From Paenibacillus periandrae (lineage in GTDB: Bacteria > Bacillota > Bacilli > Paenibacillales > NBRC-103111), in NCBI RefSeq assembly GCF_022458865.1, contig NZ_JAJNMU010000026.1:58559-122558 (forward strand): 64,000 nt of DNA. The letters run 5' to 3'. Position numbers and translations under genes: made by a program. The number at the start of each line of letters is the position of its first letter. The first letter of the stretch is position 1. Of this stretch, positions 27,786 through 35,856 are shown one piece after another. Below the pieces are notes generated by a model. That model was not told the origin of the DNA and ran no database searches. It worked only from the letters and a program-made list of their open reading frames with translations.

Positions 27786-28551
27786 TATCGGCGTCAATTT
27801 GATGCATCGTACCTTTCACCAAGATCGTGAGCAGGTCGTTGAAAGAGCGATTGCAAACCACGTTACACCCCTTATTATAACAGGTACGAGCTTGAGGAAC
27901 AGTATAGATGCGGCCCGCTATGCTGGCCGTTATTCAGGGAAGCTGTACGCTACTGCAGGAGTACATCCCCATGATGCCAAGAGCTGCAATGAAGAGACGA
28001 TCACGAAGCTAAAAGAATTGGCGGCGTTGCCGCAGGTAGTCGCCATAGGGGAATGCGGTCTAGACTATAACCGGGATTTCTCGCCGCGGGACGTCCAGCG
28101 TAAATGGTTCACGGAGCAAATTCGTTTGGCACTTGAGTTAAACATGCCGCTATTTTTGCATGAGCGGGATGCATTTTCAGACTTTATTGCGATTCTTAAG
28201 TAACATTCGGTTCAAAAAGCGGTGGTCCATTGTTTTACAGGGACTCACTCTGAGCTTAAGACATACCTTGAAATGGGCTTCTATATAGGAATCACCGGCT
28301 GGATTTGCGATGAACGAAGAGGCAAGCATCTGAGGGAACTTGTCCGAATGATTCCACCCAATCGGCTTATGATCGAGACGGACGCACCGTTTTTGACTCC
28401 AAGGGACTTAAAGGAAAAGCCAACGGATGGACGGAACGAGCCAGCGTTCCTTCCGCATATCCTACAAACCGTAGCACGTTGTATCGGAAGACCTACGGAA
28501 GAGGTCGCTAAGGCAACGACGGAGACAGCGGTGGAGTTTTTTGGTATTTGA
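27760..28551 (+). pseudogene. tatD: TatD-family metal-dependent nuclease, interrupted by an in-frame stop
   Basis: The N-terminus (VDIGVNLMHRTFHQDREQVVERA, then LIITGTSLRNSIDAA) is of the true TatD subtype, a 3'-5' exonuclease. Further motifs are AGVHPHDAKSC, AIGECGLDYNRDFS and FLHERDAFSDF. A TAA at 28201-28203 stops the frame after ILK. The same frame goes on with HSVQKAVVHCFTGTHSELKTY, GITGWICDERRG and ETDAPFLTPRDL to 28551. Only one codon is wrong, so a substitution is likely. AAAGGGGC lies before the ATG. It belongs to the kptA operon and would act in end trimming. Confidence 0.85.
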
Positions 28552-28593
28552 TTCGAAGGGATATAGTAAAGGTGGTCAACAATCGTTTGTAAC

Positions 28594-28631
28594 AGCTCAA
28601 GCGCCGGGCTTCCCTGACCGACGCTTGAGCT
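28594..28631. terminator. Bidirectional terminator between tatD and the converging small gene
   Basis: AGCTCAAGCG at 28594-28603 pairs with 28622-28631. T-rich sequence follows on the plus strand, and the stem overlaps the stop codon of the minus-strand gene. Confidence 0.75.
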
Positions 28632-28978
28632 TATTTTCTTCTATAGAACTTTTCCCAATCTTTAATGACTTCTGCCTGAGTCAATAATCGGTCCCTTATC
28701 CATCGAGAAGTTTTCCATTCATGTATCGCTTGTTGCTTTGTTTTGTAAAAGCGATAGTCGCAAATATTCCAAGAACAGAACAGCTTTCGGTACCATTTGC
28801 CGTTTTGAACGTCACTTGTGAAGCGGCGAACGGCCTTGCTTGCCTGCCGTTTGCTCCAGCGGGTACCGGGTGTATGGTGGTCTGTCCATACGGGTGATTT
28901 TTTCACACTATTACTCATTTGGCTCTCTAACCCCTCCTTGCGGGAAGCTAGAGGCCGTCTAATTTCTTCATAGTTCAC
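28631..28978 (-). CDS. Small basic hypothetical protein
   Basis: Up to 115 residues, basic and rich in Arg, Lys and Trp: GTRWSKRQASKAVRRFTSDV then GKWYRKLFCSWNICDYRFYK. No known domain. The clustered Trp, Arg and Cys look like a nucleic-acid-binding protein, but this is only a guess. The start is uncertain: GTG 28978 has no spaced site, while ATG 28918 (MSNSVKKSP) has AAGGAGG about 14 bases upstream. It converges on tatD within the RNA-repair island. Confidence 0.55.
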   Translation of the reverse strand: MNYEEIRRPLASRKEGLESQMSNSVKKSPVWTDHHTPGTRWSKRQASKAVRRFTSDVQNGKWYRKLFCSWNICDYRFYKTKQQAIHEWKTSRWIRDRLLTQAEVIKDWEKFYRRK

Positions 28979-29149
28979 CTCATTTAAATTTGTTAGTTTC
29001 TGTATATATAAACGCTGTCGATCAAAATATGTTTCTTCGAGGTTTAAAATTTAAGAAGCAATTGTGCATGTATAATTATTTTCCCCATCAAGAAGCCACT
29101 ATAATATGGTACGATTTGGTTGGCCTTATTTTTGTATGGAGGACACCGT

Positions 29150-30064
29150 ATGAAGATTCTATTTTGTTCTGACCCCTTGGATAGTAAGGTTGTTGATCAA
29201 GAATATGAACAGGAATACAAATGTGCCCGAAAGCTAGGGATGGATGTACATTTGGTTTCACTGGAGTCCGTTTTGGATGAGGAGTTATCCAAGGCAGTTA
29301 AGCGGATCCCAACATTTGAAGTCCCGGAGAGGTTTATCTATAGGGGATGGATGCTAAAGCCGAATGATTACGAAAAGTTATATTACACACTGCAGCAGAA
29401 AAATGCCATCCTGATCAATTCTCCTACGGAATATAGAATTGGGCACTATTTTCCTTATTCTTATGAAGCCATTAAAAAAGCAACCCCACAGAGTATTTGG
29501 CTCGGAATTGAAGAGCTTTCAAATGGTTTCGACGTTCTGTTTGAGAAGATGCGCATATTCAAAAACAAACCGGTTATGGTTAAGGATTACGTAAAGTCCA
29601 GAAAGCATGAATGGGAAGAAGCTTGCTATATACCCGATGCTTCCGATCAGCAAAGAGCCCAAACGGTTCTTCGAAACTTCATTGATCGCCAAGGCTCGGA
29701 GCTTAATGGCGGTATTGTGATTCGTGAGTTTATTCAACTGGAGCAGCTCGCCAATCATCCTAAAAGCGGTATGCCTTTATCGAATGAGTACCGGCTGTTT
29801 TTCCTCCATCACAAGCTGGTTCAGTGTACGGAATACTGGGATGAGGTGGATTATCAACAAGAGTTCCCTAATCTCGACTCGTTTATAGATTTAGCAAAAG
29901 GTGTAGCTAGTCAGTTTTTTACGATGGATATTGCCAAAACCACAGGCGGAGAATGGACGGTTATTGAGATAGGGGATGGGCAGGTCTCAGGACTTCCGAG
30001 TCATGCGGACCTGGAACAGTTTTATAAATCGATAATGGAATTAGAGGTCAACCCAGAGAGGTGA
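29150..30064 (+). CDS. ATP-grasp protein of the R2K/DUF4343 type
   Basis: A 304-residue protein. The N-terminal part is Rossmann-like (MKILFCSDPLDSKVVDQEYEQE). The C-terminal half is ATP-grasp: KPVMVKDYVKSRKHEWEEACY (Lys for ATP binding), GGIVIREFIQLEQL, NEYRLFFLHHKLVQCTEYWD, and the metal-binding end WTVIEIGDGQVSGLPS. The fit is to the DUF4343/R2K clade, predicted to ligate peptides or to act in RNA repair; substrate unknown. GGAGG lies just before ATG 29150. Six bases separate it from the NADAR gene, so the two are one unit. Confidence 0.75.
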   Translation: MKILFCSDPLDSKVVDQEYEQEYKCARKLGMDVHLVSLESVLDEELSKAVKRIPTFEVPERFIYRGWMLKPNDYEKLYYTLQQKNAILINSPTEYRIGHYFPYSYEAIKKATPQSIWLGIEELSNGFDVLFEKMRIFKNKPVMVKDYVKSRKHEWEEACYIPDASDQQRAQTVLRNFIDRQGSELNGGIVIREFIQLEQLANHPKSGMPLSNEYRLFFLHHKLVQCTEYWDEVDYQQEFPNLDSFIDLAKGVASQFFTMDIAKTTGGEWTVIEIGDGQVSGLPSHADLEQFYKSIMELEVNPER

Positions 30065-30069
30065 GAAGT

Positions 30070-30789
30070 ATGGATCATATTCCTGAAGACTTAAAAAATC
30101 ATTGGGAGAGGGTAATCGCAGAACACAGGCGCGAGCTGCTGCAGATAAAGCCGGAGGAACGGATCATAAAATTTTACGAAACCAACAAACCTTATGGCTG
30201 CTTTTCCAATTTTGCCCGATTTCCAATAGAAATAGAAGGGAAAATGTGGCCAACGTCCGAGCATTATTTTCAAGCCATGAAGTTTGCTGGCACAGAACAT
30301 GAAGAGTTCATTCAATCAGCACCGACCGCTATGGAAGCGGCTAAAATGGGCAGAGATCGAACACGGCCGTTTAGAAGGGACTGGGAAGATTGCAAGGCCA
30401 GCATAATGAAAGAAGCGGTCCTAGCTAAGGTTGAACAGCATCAGGAAGTTAAACAAATTCTGATGTCTACGGGCAATTGTATTTTGGTTGAGCATACTTC
30501 CAATGATTCTTTCTGGGGTGACAACGGAAATGGAACCGGGCGTAATATGCTCGGCCAGATTTTGATGGAAGTTCGCAGCGAACAGGAGGGCTATTCGCCA
30601 GAGTTCTTTTTGCCACAATGGTTGGTCTATCCTGAGCAACATCCCTATAGCATATTTTGGAGGATGGGAACAGGAGAAACTTATCTAATGTATTTATGGG
30701 AATGGCGAAAAGGGTTGAGTAAAGAAGCATTACGAGAATATGACGCTTACTTTGTCCCTCCGGCAGATTGGAAAAGGGCAGCAGAATAA
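30070..30789 (+). CDS. NADAR (YbiA-like) N-glycosidase domain protein
   Basis: About 239 residues. The NADAR domain spans about 30-180: FYETNKPYGCFSNFARFPIE, WPTSEHYFQAMKF, then DSFWGDNGNGTGRNMLGQILM. Family members remove ADP-ribose from modified bases or split riboflavin precursors. Next to KptA, which makes ADP-ribose phosphates from NAD+, an ADP-ribose role fits. The last 70 residues (PQWLVYPEQHPYSIFWRMG) are an extra segment. GAGGTG six bases before ATG 30070 sets the start; an in-frame GTG at 30061 overlaps that site. Confidence 0.85.
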   Translation: MDHIPEDLKNHWERVIAEHRRELLQIKPEERIIKFYETNKPYGCFSNFARFPIEIEGKMWPTSEHYFQAMKFAGTEHEEFIQSAPTAMEAAKMGRDRTRPFRRDWEDCKASIMKEAVLAKVEQHQEVKQILMSTGNCILVEHTSNDSFWGDNGNGTGRNMLGQILMEVRSEQEGYSPEFFLPQWLVYPEQHPYSIFWRMGTGETYLMYLWEWRKGLSKEALREYDAYFVPPADWKRAAE

Positions 30790-30839
30790 GCTGATTGGAA
30801 GATAGGCATTTAAGATGATTCAAAAAGGGGGTTGGAACT

Positions 30840-31193
30840 TTGTATAAATCGGTAATTAGAGATGGCAAGTTTCTTGTTCTTGTAGTTGATGGCATCTTCG
30901 ATACCCCGTTAATGGAGCTACCGACGGAAGAACTTGCTGATAAAGTTCCTTTTGAACTCCAAAGTGCATGGGAAGAAGGCATAGAATATGGCTCTAATCA
31001 AAAACAAAGAGATCTTCTTGGTACTGGGGGTGATACTGAGATTACGAGTACTCTTCAAAAACTACGGGCAATGAGATCCGAGGAGCGAGATGCTTACCAC
31101 CAAAGGGTAAATAGGCGTAATGAAAGAATTGAAAAAGTTGCAGCTAGAAGATGGAGAAACGTTTTAAGCTGGAAAAAGCATTATGAAGAATAG
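30840..31193 (+). CDS. Small hypothetical protein downstream of NADAR
   Basis: A 117-residue soluble protein of no known family. The N-terminal half looks beta-rich (KSVIRDGKFLVLVVDGIFD), the C-terminal half is helical and basic (NRRNERIEKVAARRWRNVLSWKKHYEE). It starts with TTG 30840, which AAGGGGG precedes by about ten bases. It lies 50 bases after the NADAR gene on the same strand and is probably in the same operon. Confidence 0.6.
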   Translation: MYKSVIRDGKFLVLVVDGIFDTPLMELPTEELADKVPFELQSAWEEGIEYGSNQKQRDLLGTGGDTEITSTLQKLRAMRSEERDAYHQRVNRRNERIEKVAARRWRNVLSWKKHYEE

Positions 31194-31239
31194 ACTGCTA
31201 TTACCATCCCATAAAAATAAGTCGAACTTACTTCAGTTT

Positions 31240-31566
31240 TCAAGTATTTGAAGCATCAATTTGTAAATATTTCTCTCGTATTTCCAGTAATTCAGAGAGA
31301 CTTAGATTTTCAATTTCATGTATTTCCATTGGCCTATAACAGTCATTGATTAATCCCTTTGCGTGAAGCTCGCGTGAAACGAGTTGTCTCCACTGTTCGA
31401 ACATCAAAATAATAATTTCTTGTTCTTTACGATCCGGGCCACCGATGATCATTTGATCTAGTCCGTATCTTCCTTGAATATCATCCAATATGCTCTTCAC
31501 TATTTTAAGAGCAAGATCATCATTATTATCCATATGTGGGGACGAGGGTACTTTAATGTTCATCAT
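31240..31566 (-). CDS. Hypothetical protein, possible immunity protein
   Basis: About 108 residues, acidic and helical (LALKIVKSILDDIQGRYGLD, then EIIILMFEQWRQLVSREL). I recognise no domain. The start is uncertain; ATG 31566 or 31563 follow a weak GGAAC. It sits in a group of short AT-rich genes of alternating strand at 31.2-33.1 kb that look like stray immunity genes. Confidence 0.5.
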   Translation of the reverse strand: MMNIKVPSSPHMDNNDDLALKIVKSILDDIQGRYGLDQMIIGGPDRKEQEIIILMFEQWRQLVSRELHAKGLINDCYRPMEIHEIENLSLSELLEIREKYLQIDASNT

Positions 31567-31632
31567 CGTTCCGAACCAACTCCAATACAATACAATATAA
31601 TTAGGATAATTAACTTGAAAGGAACTTTTATT

Positions 31633-32130
31633 ATGTGGTCAAAATTAAGGGTGAGATTAAAGAGCTTTATTACCGAAGAGCTAAGGAATAGAATTGATAT
31701 TCATTTAACTCGATATCATGATGCACATGACGGTTATGGCGAAATATGGATTACAATAGACGGAAAAAAGATTTTTGGTGGCGGATATTACCATTGGTAT
31801 ATGACACCTGTTCCCGATGAATTATTAAACTCATTTCAACTTCAACATGGATTTCACAATGATTTTTATAAAGTAAATATTGAATCCAAAAATGTTGAAA
31901 AGATAATGCGATATGGAGTTCACGAAACAAGTCATATACTCATCAATCTGGATAACTATATTAATACATCATTTTCAGAAAGTCTGACTTCAAATAATCC
32001 CATATATAAAGCATTCTCATTAATTGATAGTAGGCTAGGGAGACGTAGATTTGAAGGAATAACCCTAAGTAACGATGAACATCCATTAGTAAAGATTTTC
32101 TATGAACTTAGACGGGATTGTTTTAAGTAA
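31633..32130 (+). CDS. SF0329-family-like protein (probable immunity protein)
   Basis: A 165-residue protein that begins WSKLRVRLKSFITEELRNRI and DIHLTRYHDAHDGYGEIWIT, the pattern of the SF0329 family found near polymorphic toxin loci. It lacks a signal peptide and membrane segments. GAAAGGA lies ten bases before ATG 31633; longer upstream reading in this frame is not supported by a binding site. No toxin gene is seen beside it. Confidence 0.6.
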   Translation: MWSKLRVRLKSFITEELRNRIDIHLTRYHDAHDGYGEIWITIDGKKIFGGGYYHWYMTPVPDELLNSFQLQHGFHNDFYKVNIESKNVEKIMRYGVHETSHILINLDNYINTSFSESLTSNNPIYKAFSLIDSRLGRRRFEGITLSNDEHPLVKIFYELRRDCFK

Positions 32131-32197
32131 AATTAATGAAGAATTACTGGTTCACACTTGTATTCCACGTGGTAAACCTCAAAAGTCTTATGCAAGC

Positions 32198-32494
32198 TTA
32201 AACATTCCATTCATTTAAAATATCTTCCATGTCATTAATTAATTCTTCTTTTGAGTTCAATTCATTCAATCGGATTAAGAAAGTGCTACATGCAGGTCTT
32301 CTGACATAGCTCTTTTGAATAATGAAGTAATCATTCGTTCCATCCCAGGCAATTCCTACTTTCTTCTTGTGGTTCAGATATTCTATTATTACTACTTCAT
32401 TAAGATTTGGTTCTTGTACTGGTATTGTCTTTGTAAAGCCTCTCCCATTGAGACAATTATGCACTGTAAGGAAAAGTTCTTGTTTTATCAGCAT
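32198..32494 (-). CDS. Small hypothetical protein
   Basis: A 98-residue protein with a beta-rich middle (NEVVIIEYLNHKKKVGIAWDGTNDYFIIQKS) and a helical acidic end. No family recognised. It is AT-rich like its neighbours and may be another immunity-type gene. Confidence 0.5.
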   Translation of the reverse strand: MLIKQELFLTVHNCLNGRGFTKTIPVQEPNLNEVVIIEYLNHKKKVGIAWDGTNDYFIIQKSYVRRPACSTFLIRLNELNSKEELINDMEDILNEWNV

Positions 32495-32645
32495 TAAAAT
32501 TTTTCAGTCCTTCTTTGAAAATGAGAAATACTTAGGTTTTCCTGGAAGCGCAACATAGTAGTCTTGCGGTAACTATTTGGTTTCTAACTTCTCTTATTAG
32601 GGATATCTGGTCCGTTTCAGAAAATTACGTTGCGATGTTGTATGA

Positions 32646-33140
32646 TTATTTTTTCTTACCTACTGTTATTTCTCCATCGTGATAGTTTTCGATAATTAAA
32701 CCTTCATCAAAATTAACAATCCAGGTGTCGAACCCTACATCGGTAATATCTTTAAAATTCTCTATAACATCTCCAATTGTCGTTTCTATTACCGGGAGGT
32801 TATATTCATCCCAGATAATAAAATAATTTTTGTTAAAATCAAGCTCATACATCTTTAACTCCAAAATATCTTTAATAGAAAATTTATTAGGAACAGAGTT
32901 CCAATCAACTCTGCCCCACTTAGTAAAGTTAAACTCGTTAACCATCTTATCTGCGAGCCCTTGTGATTTTTCAAGACTATAAACACGTGAGTTTATATTT
33001 AGAACAGCGATACATTCGTTGAATAATTCCCCATATGATGTATTTCGTTTTATGTTCTTCTTTAGCTGCTCAATCCTAAACCTACGGGCGTCCCTATCTT
33101 CCATATAATCATCATCCTCAATATCTTTAATAATTATCAA
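32646..33140 (-). CDS. Hypothetical immunity-like protein
   Basis: About 164 residues, acidic, with NYFIIWDEYNLPVIETTIGD and GFDTWIVNFDEGLIIENYHDGEIT, a layout seen in immunity proteins of contact-dependent toxins. The start is uncertain: TTG 33140 follows AGAGGTC at a good distance, ATG 33104 is possible, and TTG 33167 would overlap GGAGGA. The gene is AT-rich. No partner toxin is visible. Confidence 0.5.
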   Translation of the reverse strand: MIIIKDIEDDDYMEDRDARRFRIEQLKKNIKRNTSYGELFNECIAVLNINSRVYSLEKSQGLADKMVNEFNFTKWGRVDWNSVPNKFSIKDILELKMYELDFNKNYFIIWDEYNLPVIETTIGDVIENFKDITDVGFDTWIVNFDEGLIIENYHDGEITVGKKK

Positions 33141-33180
33141 TTGACCTCTATGCAGTCCTCCAAACAAAGTTTATCACCAA

Positions 33181-34005
33181 TTACGAAGACAACTCCTCAC
33201 CGGCCGCAATAACCCCGTATCGCTCCAAAGCTTTCGTTGACGATTCCAACATACGTCTTTTCAAATAATCGCCTTGGGTCACCCGAACCCGCTTCCCCAG
33301 AAAACGGATCTTGGAAAGTAAATACTCCATTTCGTCCCCAAGCAGAGAAACATGGACTCGATAGGTATCGTTCTCCATATCGTACTCCACATTTTTTTCG
33401 AAGCTGGAGAAGGCATACAGGATACGGGACAATTCAGCGTTATAAACTCGGACAATTTCAATGACAACTTCACTTTTACGCGATTCAAGAGTTTTTTCGA
33501 TCTTCTTTAGAATGCTTTCCGCTACTAACGGGTCGACAGGTTCTGGCGTGACAGAATGGATCTTCTTCAGCCTAGTGCTCATGAAGGCGCGATGCCGAAC
33601 GTGATACCAGAGCAAATACCATTCTCTTTTAACCATGGAGTATTCCAGTTTGTATGGAAAGCCCGAATGCTCTGTGTTTACACGCCCACCCTTGACCTCG
33701 TACGTTATTCGGATACCCGTCTTATTCATGATGTGACGGCGCAAAGGCCGCAGGAGCGGGTGGTAGACCTGCTTTTCCATTGTACGGGCTTTTTCAATCA
33801 AGTGGTGGGATATATCCATTACCTGGTCAGATTCGAGAGCTGAACGCAGCATGTCCAAAGTGTCCGCAGCGAAAGCATCTGCCGCCGCGGGATGCTCCAG
33901 CATGGTCTTCAGCCATGCCCGTTCGTGCGAAGTGACCATGAAGGTACCGGAATCCTCCAACCGGGAGATGATCTGGTGATTGAATATTTTCTCAAACAGA
34001 TTCAT
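33181..34005 (-). CDS. WYL-domain transcriptional regulator (second of pair)
   Basis: About 274 residues. The middle has a WYL ligand-binding domain (FPYKLEYSMVKREWYLLWYHVRHRAFMSTRLKKIHSV), the end a WCX-type domain (ILYAFSSFEKNVEYDMENDTYRVHVSLL). No clear helix-turn-helix is seen, so it may act with the upstream WYL protein, whose gene end it overlaps. WYL proteins sense nucleic acids or nucleotides and often regulate RNA-repair and defence operons. ATG 34005 has AAGGAG about 13 bases upstream. Confidence 0.8.
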   Translation of the reverse strand: MNLFEKIFNHQIISRLEDSGTFMVTSHERAWLKTMLEHPAAADAFAADTLDMLRSALESDQVMDISHHLIEKARTMEKQVYHPLLRPLRRHIMNKTGIRITYEVKGGRVNTEHSGFPYKLEYSMVKREWYLLWYHVRHRAFMSTRLKKIHSVTPEPVDPLVAESILKKIEKTLESRKSEVVIEIVRVYNAELSRILYAFSSFEKNVEYDMENDTYRVHVSLLGDEMEYLLSKIRFLGKRVRVTQGDYLKRRMLESSTKALERYGVIAAGEELSS

Positions 34006-35301
34006 AGTAAGACTGAATCTCCTTCCATTCGGCAATCATTTCCCGGCGGAATTGAGCGGGTTCAAGAACCTCACAGCTGGAACCGAAACTCCGCAGCCAC
34101 GGCTTGATCTCGGTAGTTCCGTTTACGGTTATCTCGTAAATAAATGAATGTTCATCTTCAAACACAATTTGTCCCCACTGACCCTGCAGCATGACCCGCT
34201 CTTTGACGAAGTTAGGTTCAGAACCCTCAGGATTATAAAATCGGGCGCGCACCGTCACCGGCCGTCCGGTATCGATCAGCCAACTGTAGCGTATTTTCTC
34301 AGTAAGCTCGCTTTTCTTTTCCTCATACCAAACCTCGTCAACGGATTCGTCCTCTTCAATTTGCGTGATACCTTCCATACGATATTTCCGAATCCCCTCT
34401 CGGCCGTGGGAAAGCAGATACCATCTTCCATATTGATGATCATAGACAATCTTAAGCGGTAGCGTCTTTTCAGCTTTGCCCTCAGTATCCCGTTCAAACA
34501 GGGGATTGGTGTTTTTGGAGGCGTAGCTTTTTTCCGACTTCGGTGAGAAGTACAGAAAACGGACTTTGCGGCGGTGACGGATGGCATGTAGGAGCGTAAA
34601 TAGATGTGCCTCATCCAGGATCCGCGAGTAGTAATGATATTTATATAAAAATGGCTCTACAGCATATTGCTCGACTTGATTGCGTAAAAGATGTTTCTTC
34701 AGTCCATCACGCAGCAGATAGCCTTGAACGGAAGGGACTTGGGTATTCGCCATCACATCCACAAAATCGTACAAATCAAGAAGCTCTTCGTCCGATAAGC
34801 TGCGAATCAAGTTATCTTGAATGCGATAACGGAAGGGGCGAGGCCCGGTTTCCCTCTTTATGACACCGACCTCCTCTAAGTACTTGAGATCCGACCGAAT
34901 GGTTTTCTCGTCAGGCAGAGGAAGATCAGAAGGCAAGCTGCTGCAGCACATATCCATGAGCTCCATCGCAGTCAAAGCCTGCTCATTCATCGCGGCTAAT
35001 AGCAGCGAGATTCGTTGGCTTTCGGATTCCTTGACAGATTTGGCGCGAAATAGAAACAAGAGCAGTGGGTCGGTGGAGTCATAATAGCTAAACCGAATGG
35101 TTTCAGAAAACTCTTTATTTGTTCCTGCGGCAAATGCTGGTGCACGGAGCTGACGACCACTTTGAGCCGCCGGATTGTTTTGTCAAAAGTGTGGACGGAA
35201 ATGCCGAGCCGCTCTGCGAACTGTTGTCTGCTGAACGCACCGCTAGTCAGTACCAGCATACGCAAGAATTGGATTTCTTTATCGAAGCTCTCCTTAGCCA
35301 A
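33992..35301 (-). pseudogene. WYL-domain HTH regulator, frameshifted near its N-terminus
   Basis: The longest single frame covers 33992-35059 (355 residues) with a DeoR-like segment (DEKTIRSDLKYLEEVGVIKRE) and a WYL domain (AIRHRRKVRFLYFSP, WYLLSHGREGIRKYRMEGI). Its natural N-terminus, with the helix-turn-helix AFSRQQFAERLGISVHTFDK, lies in another frame that starts at TTG 35301 behind GGGGGAT. The join PQEQ-NKEFSETIRFSYYDSTDPLL needs one extra base in the T run at about 35117-35120. It is divergent from the Y RNA-Ro60 unit and could control it. As sequenced, the DNA-binding part is split from the sensor. Confidence 0.75.
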
Positions 35302-35382
35302 AGTTATCCCCCGTTCAAAAAAACATCTTCTTCCATTGTAACAGGGGAGGGAATTAGATGAAATGGAAAACTTTATGACCAG

Positions 35383-35437
35383 TCGTAATACTTTCGCCAT
35401 GTTCGTTACTCCAAAAATAAGCGAATATAGATACAGA
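35383..35437 (+). promoter_or_regulatory. Conserved upstream element of the Y RNA 2-4 array
   Basis: It repeats the element at 18106-18160: TCGTAATACTTTC-CC-TGTTCGTT, then AATAAGCGAATATA. A -10-like GATAAT lies at 35447-35452, about 12 bases before the first RNA. Confidence 0.55.
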
Positions 35438-35464
35438 AGCCGATGCGATAATGCGGCGGCTAAA

Positions 35465-35546
35465 AAGATCATCGAGGCGCATGGAAGGGTTACTTCGACT
35501 TCTAATCGGCTTGTCGTTGGTTCGAGTCCAACTTCCTCGATGATCA
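35465..35546 (+). ncRNA. Y RNA 2 (short form, T-arm only)
   Basis: About 82 nt. AAGATCATCGAGG at 35465-35477 pairs with CCTCGATGATC at 35535-35545. It has the GGCGC bulge and the core GGGTTACTTCG at 35487-35497. A T-arm follows (GTTGG-TTCGAGT-CCAAC, 35516-35532), preceded by CTTCTAATC, which is like a tRNA-Arg(UCU) anticodon loop. The acceptor hairpin and D-arm seen in Y RNA 1 are missing. Confidence 0.75.
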
Positions 35547-35559
35547 TTAATCAAGGAAT

Positions 35560-35664
35560 AGCGAAGCGAGGCGCCAGAAAGGGTTCCTTCGACTTATATG
35601 GGATAAGTATTGATGGTGTCTGTCTCGGCACTAACGGCCTTTTTAATCATTTCCTCGCTTCGTT
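35560..35664 (+). ncRNA. Y RNA 4 (divergent form without a tRNA module)
   Basis: About 105 nt. AGCGAAGCGAGG at 35560-35571 pairs with 35653-35664. It has the CGCC bulge, inner helix AGAAAGG/CCTTTTT and the core GGGTTCCTTCG at 35581-35591. A further hairpin ACTTAT/ATAAGT lies inside. No T-arm is seen. The lower stem differs in sequence from Y RNAs 1-3 but keeps pairing, which supports the fold. Confidence 0.65.
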
Positions 35665-35679
35665 AAGAAATAACTTAAG

Positions 35680-35797
35680 CAGCCGGTGAGGCGCTGGGAT
35701 GGGTTACTTCGAGCTTAATCGACCAATGGTTTACCCGGGCAATACGGCAGGTTCGACTCCTGCAGCAAACCTATCCCGCCTTTTCCTCACCATTGCT
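35680..35797 (+). ncRNA. Y RNA 3 (T-arm form)
   Basis: About 118 nt. GGTGAGG at 35685-35691 pairs with CCTCACC at 35785-35791. The inner helix GGGATGGG pairs with CCTATCCC, and the core GGGTTACTTCG lies at 35701-35711. A GGTTT/AAACC stem encloses a T-arm (GCAGG-TTCGACT-CCTGC, 35747-35763). It is 16 bases after Y RNA 4 and 60 bases before the Ro60 gene. Confidence 0.75.
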
Positions 35798-35856
35798 ACA
35801 AAGCGTATGCTTACGATGCCAGTTTTCTTTGAAAACTTTGGGGAGGTCAATCCAGT

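Noticed and set aside
34996..35547. A complete separate gene on the minus strand with the start near 35547
   Set aside because: Only its middle part (from TTG 35301) is protein-like; the first 80 residues read through Y RNA 2 and the promoter region, and the last 30 lie in the WYL gene in the wrong frame.
35363..35689. A 108-residue plus-strand protein before the Ro60 gene
   Set aside because: It reads through the promoter element and two Y RNAs; it has no ribosome binding site or known fold.
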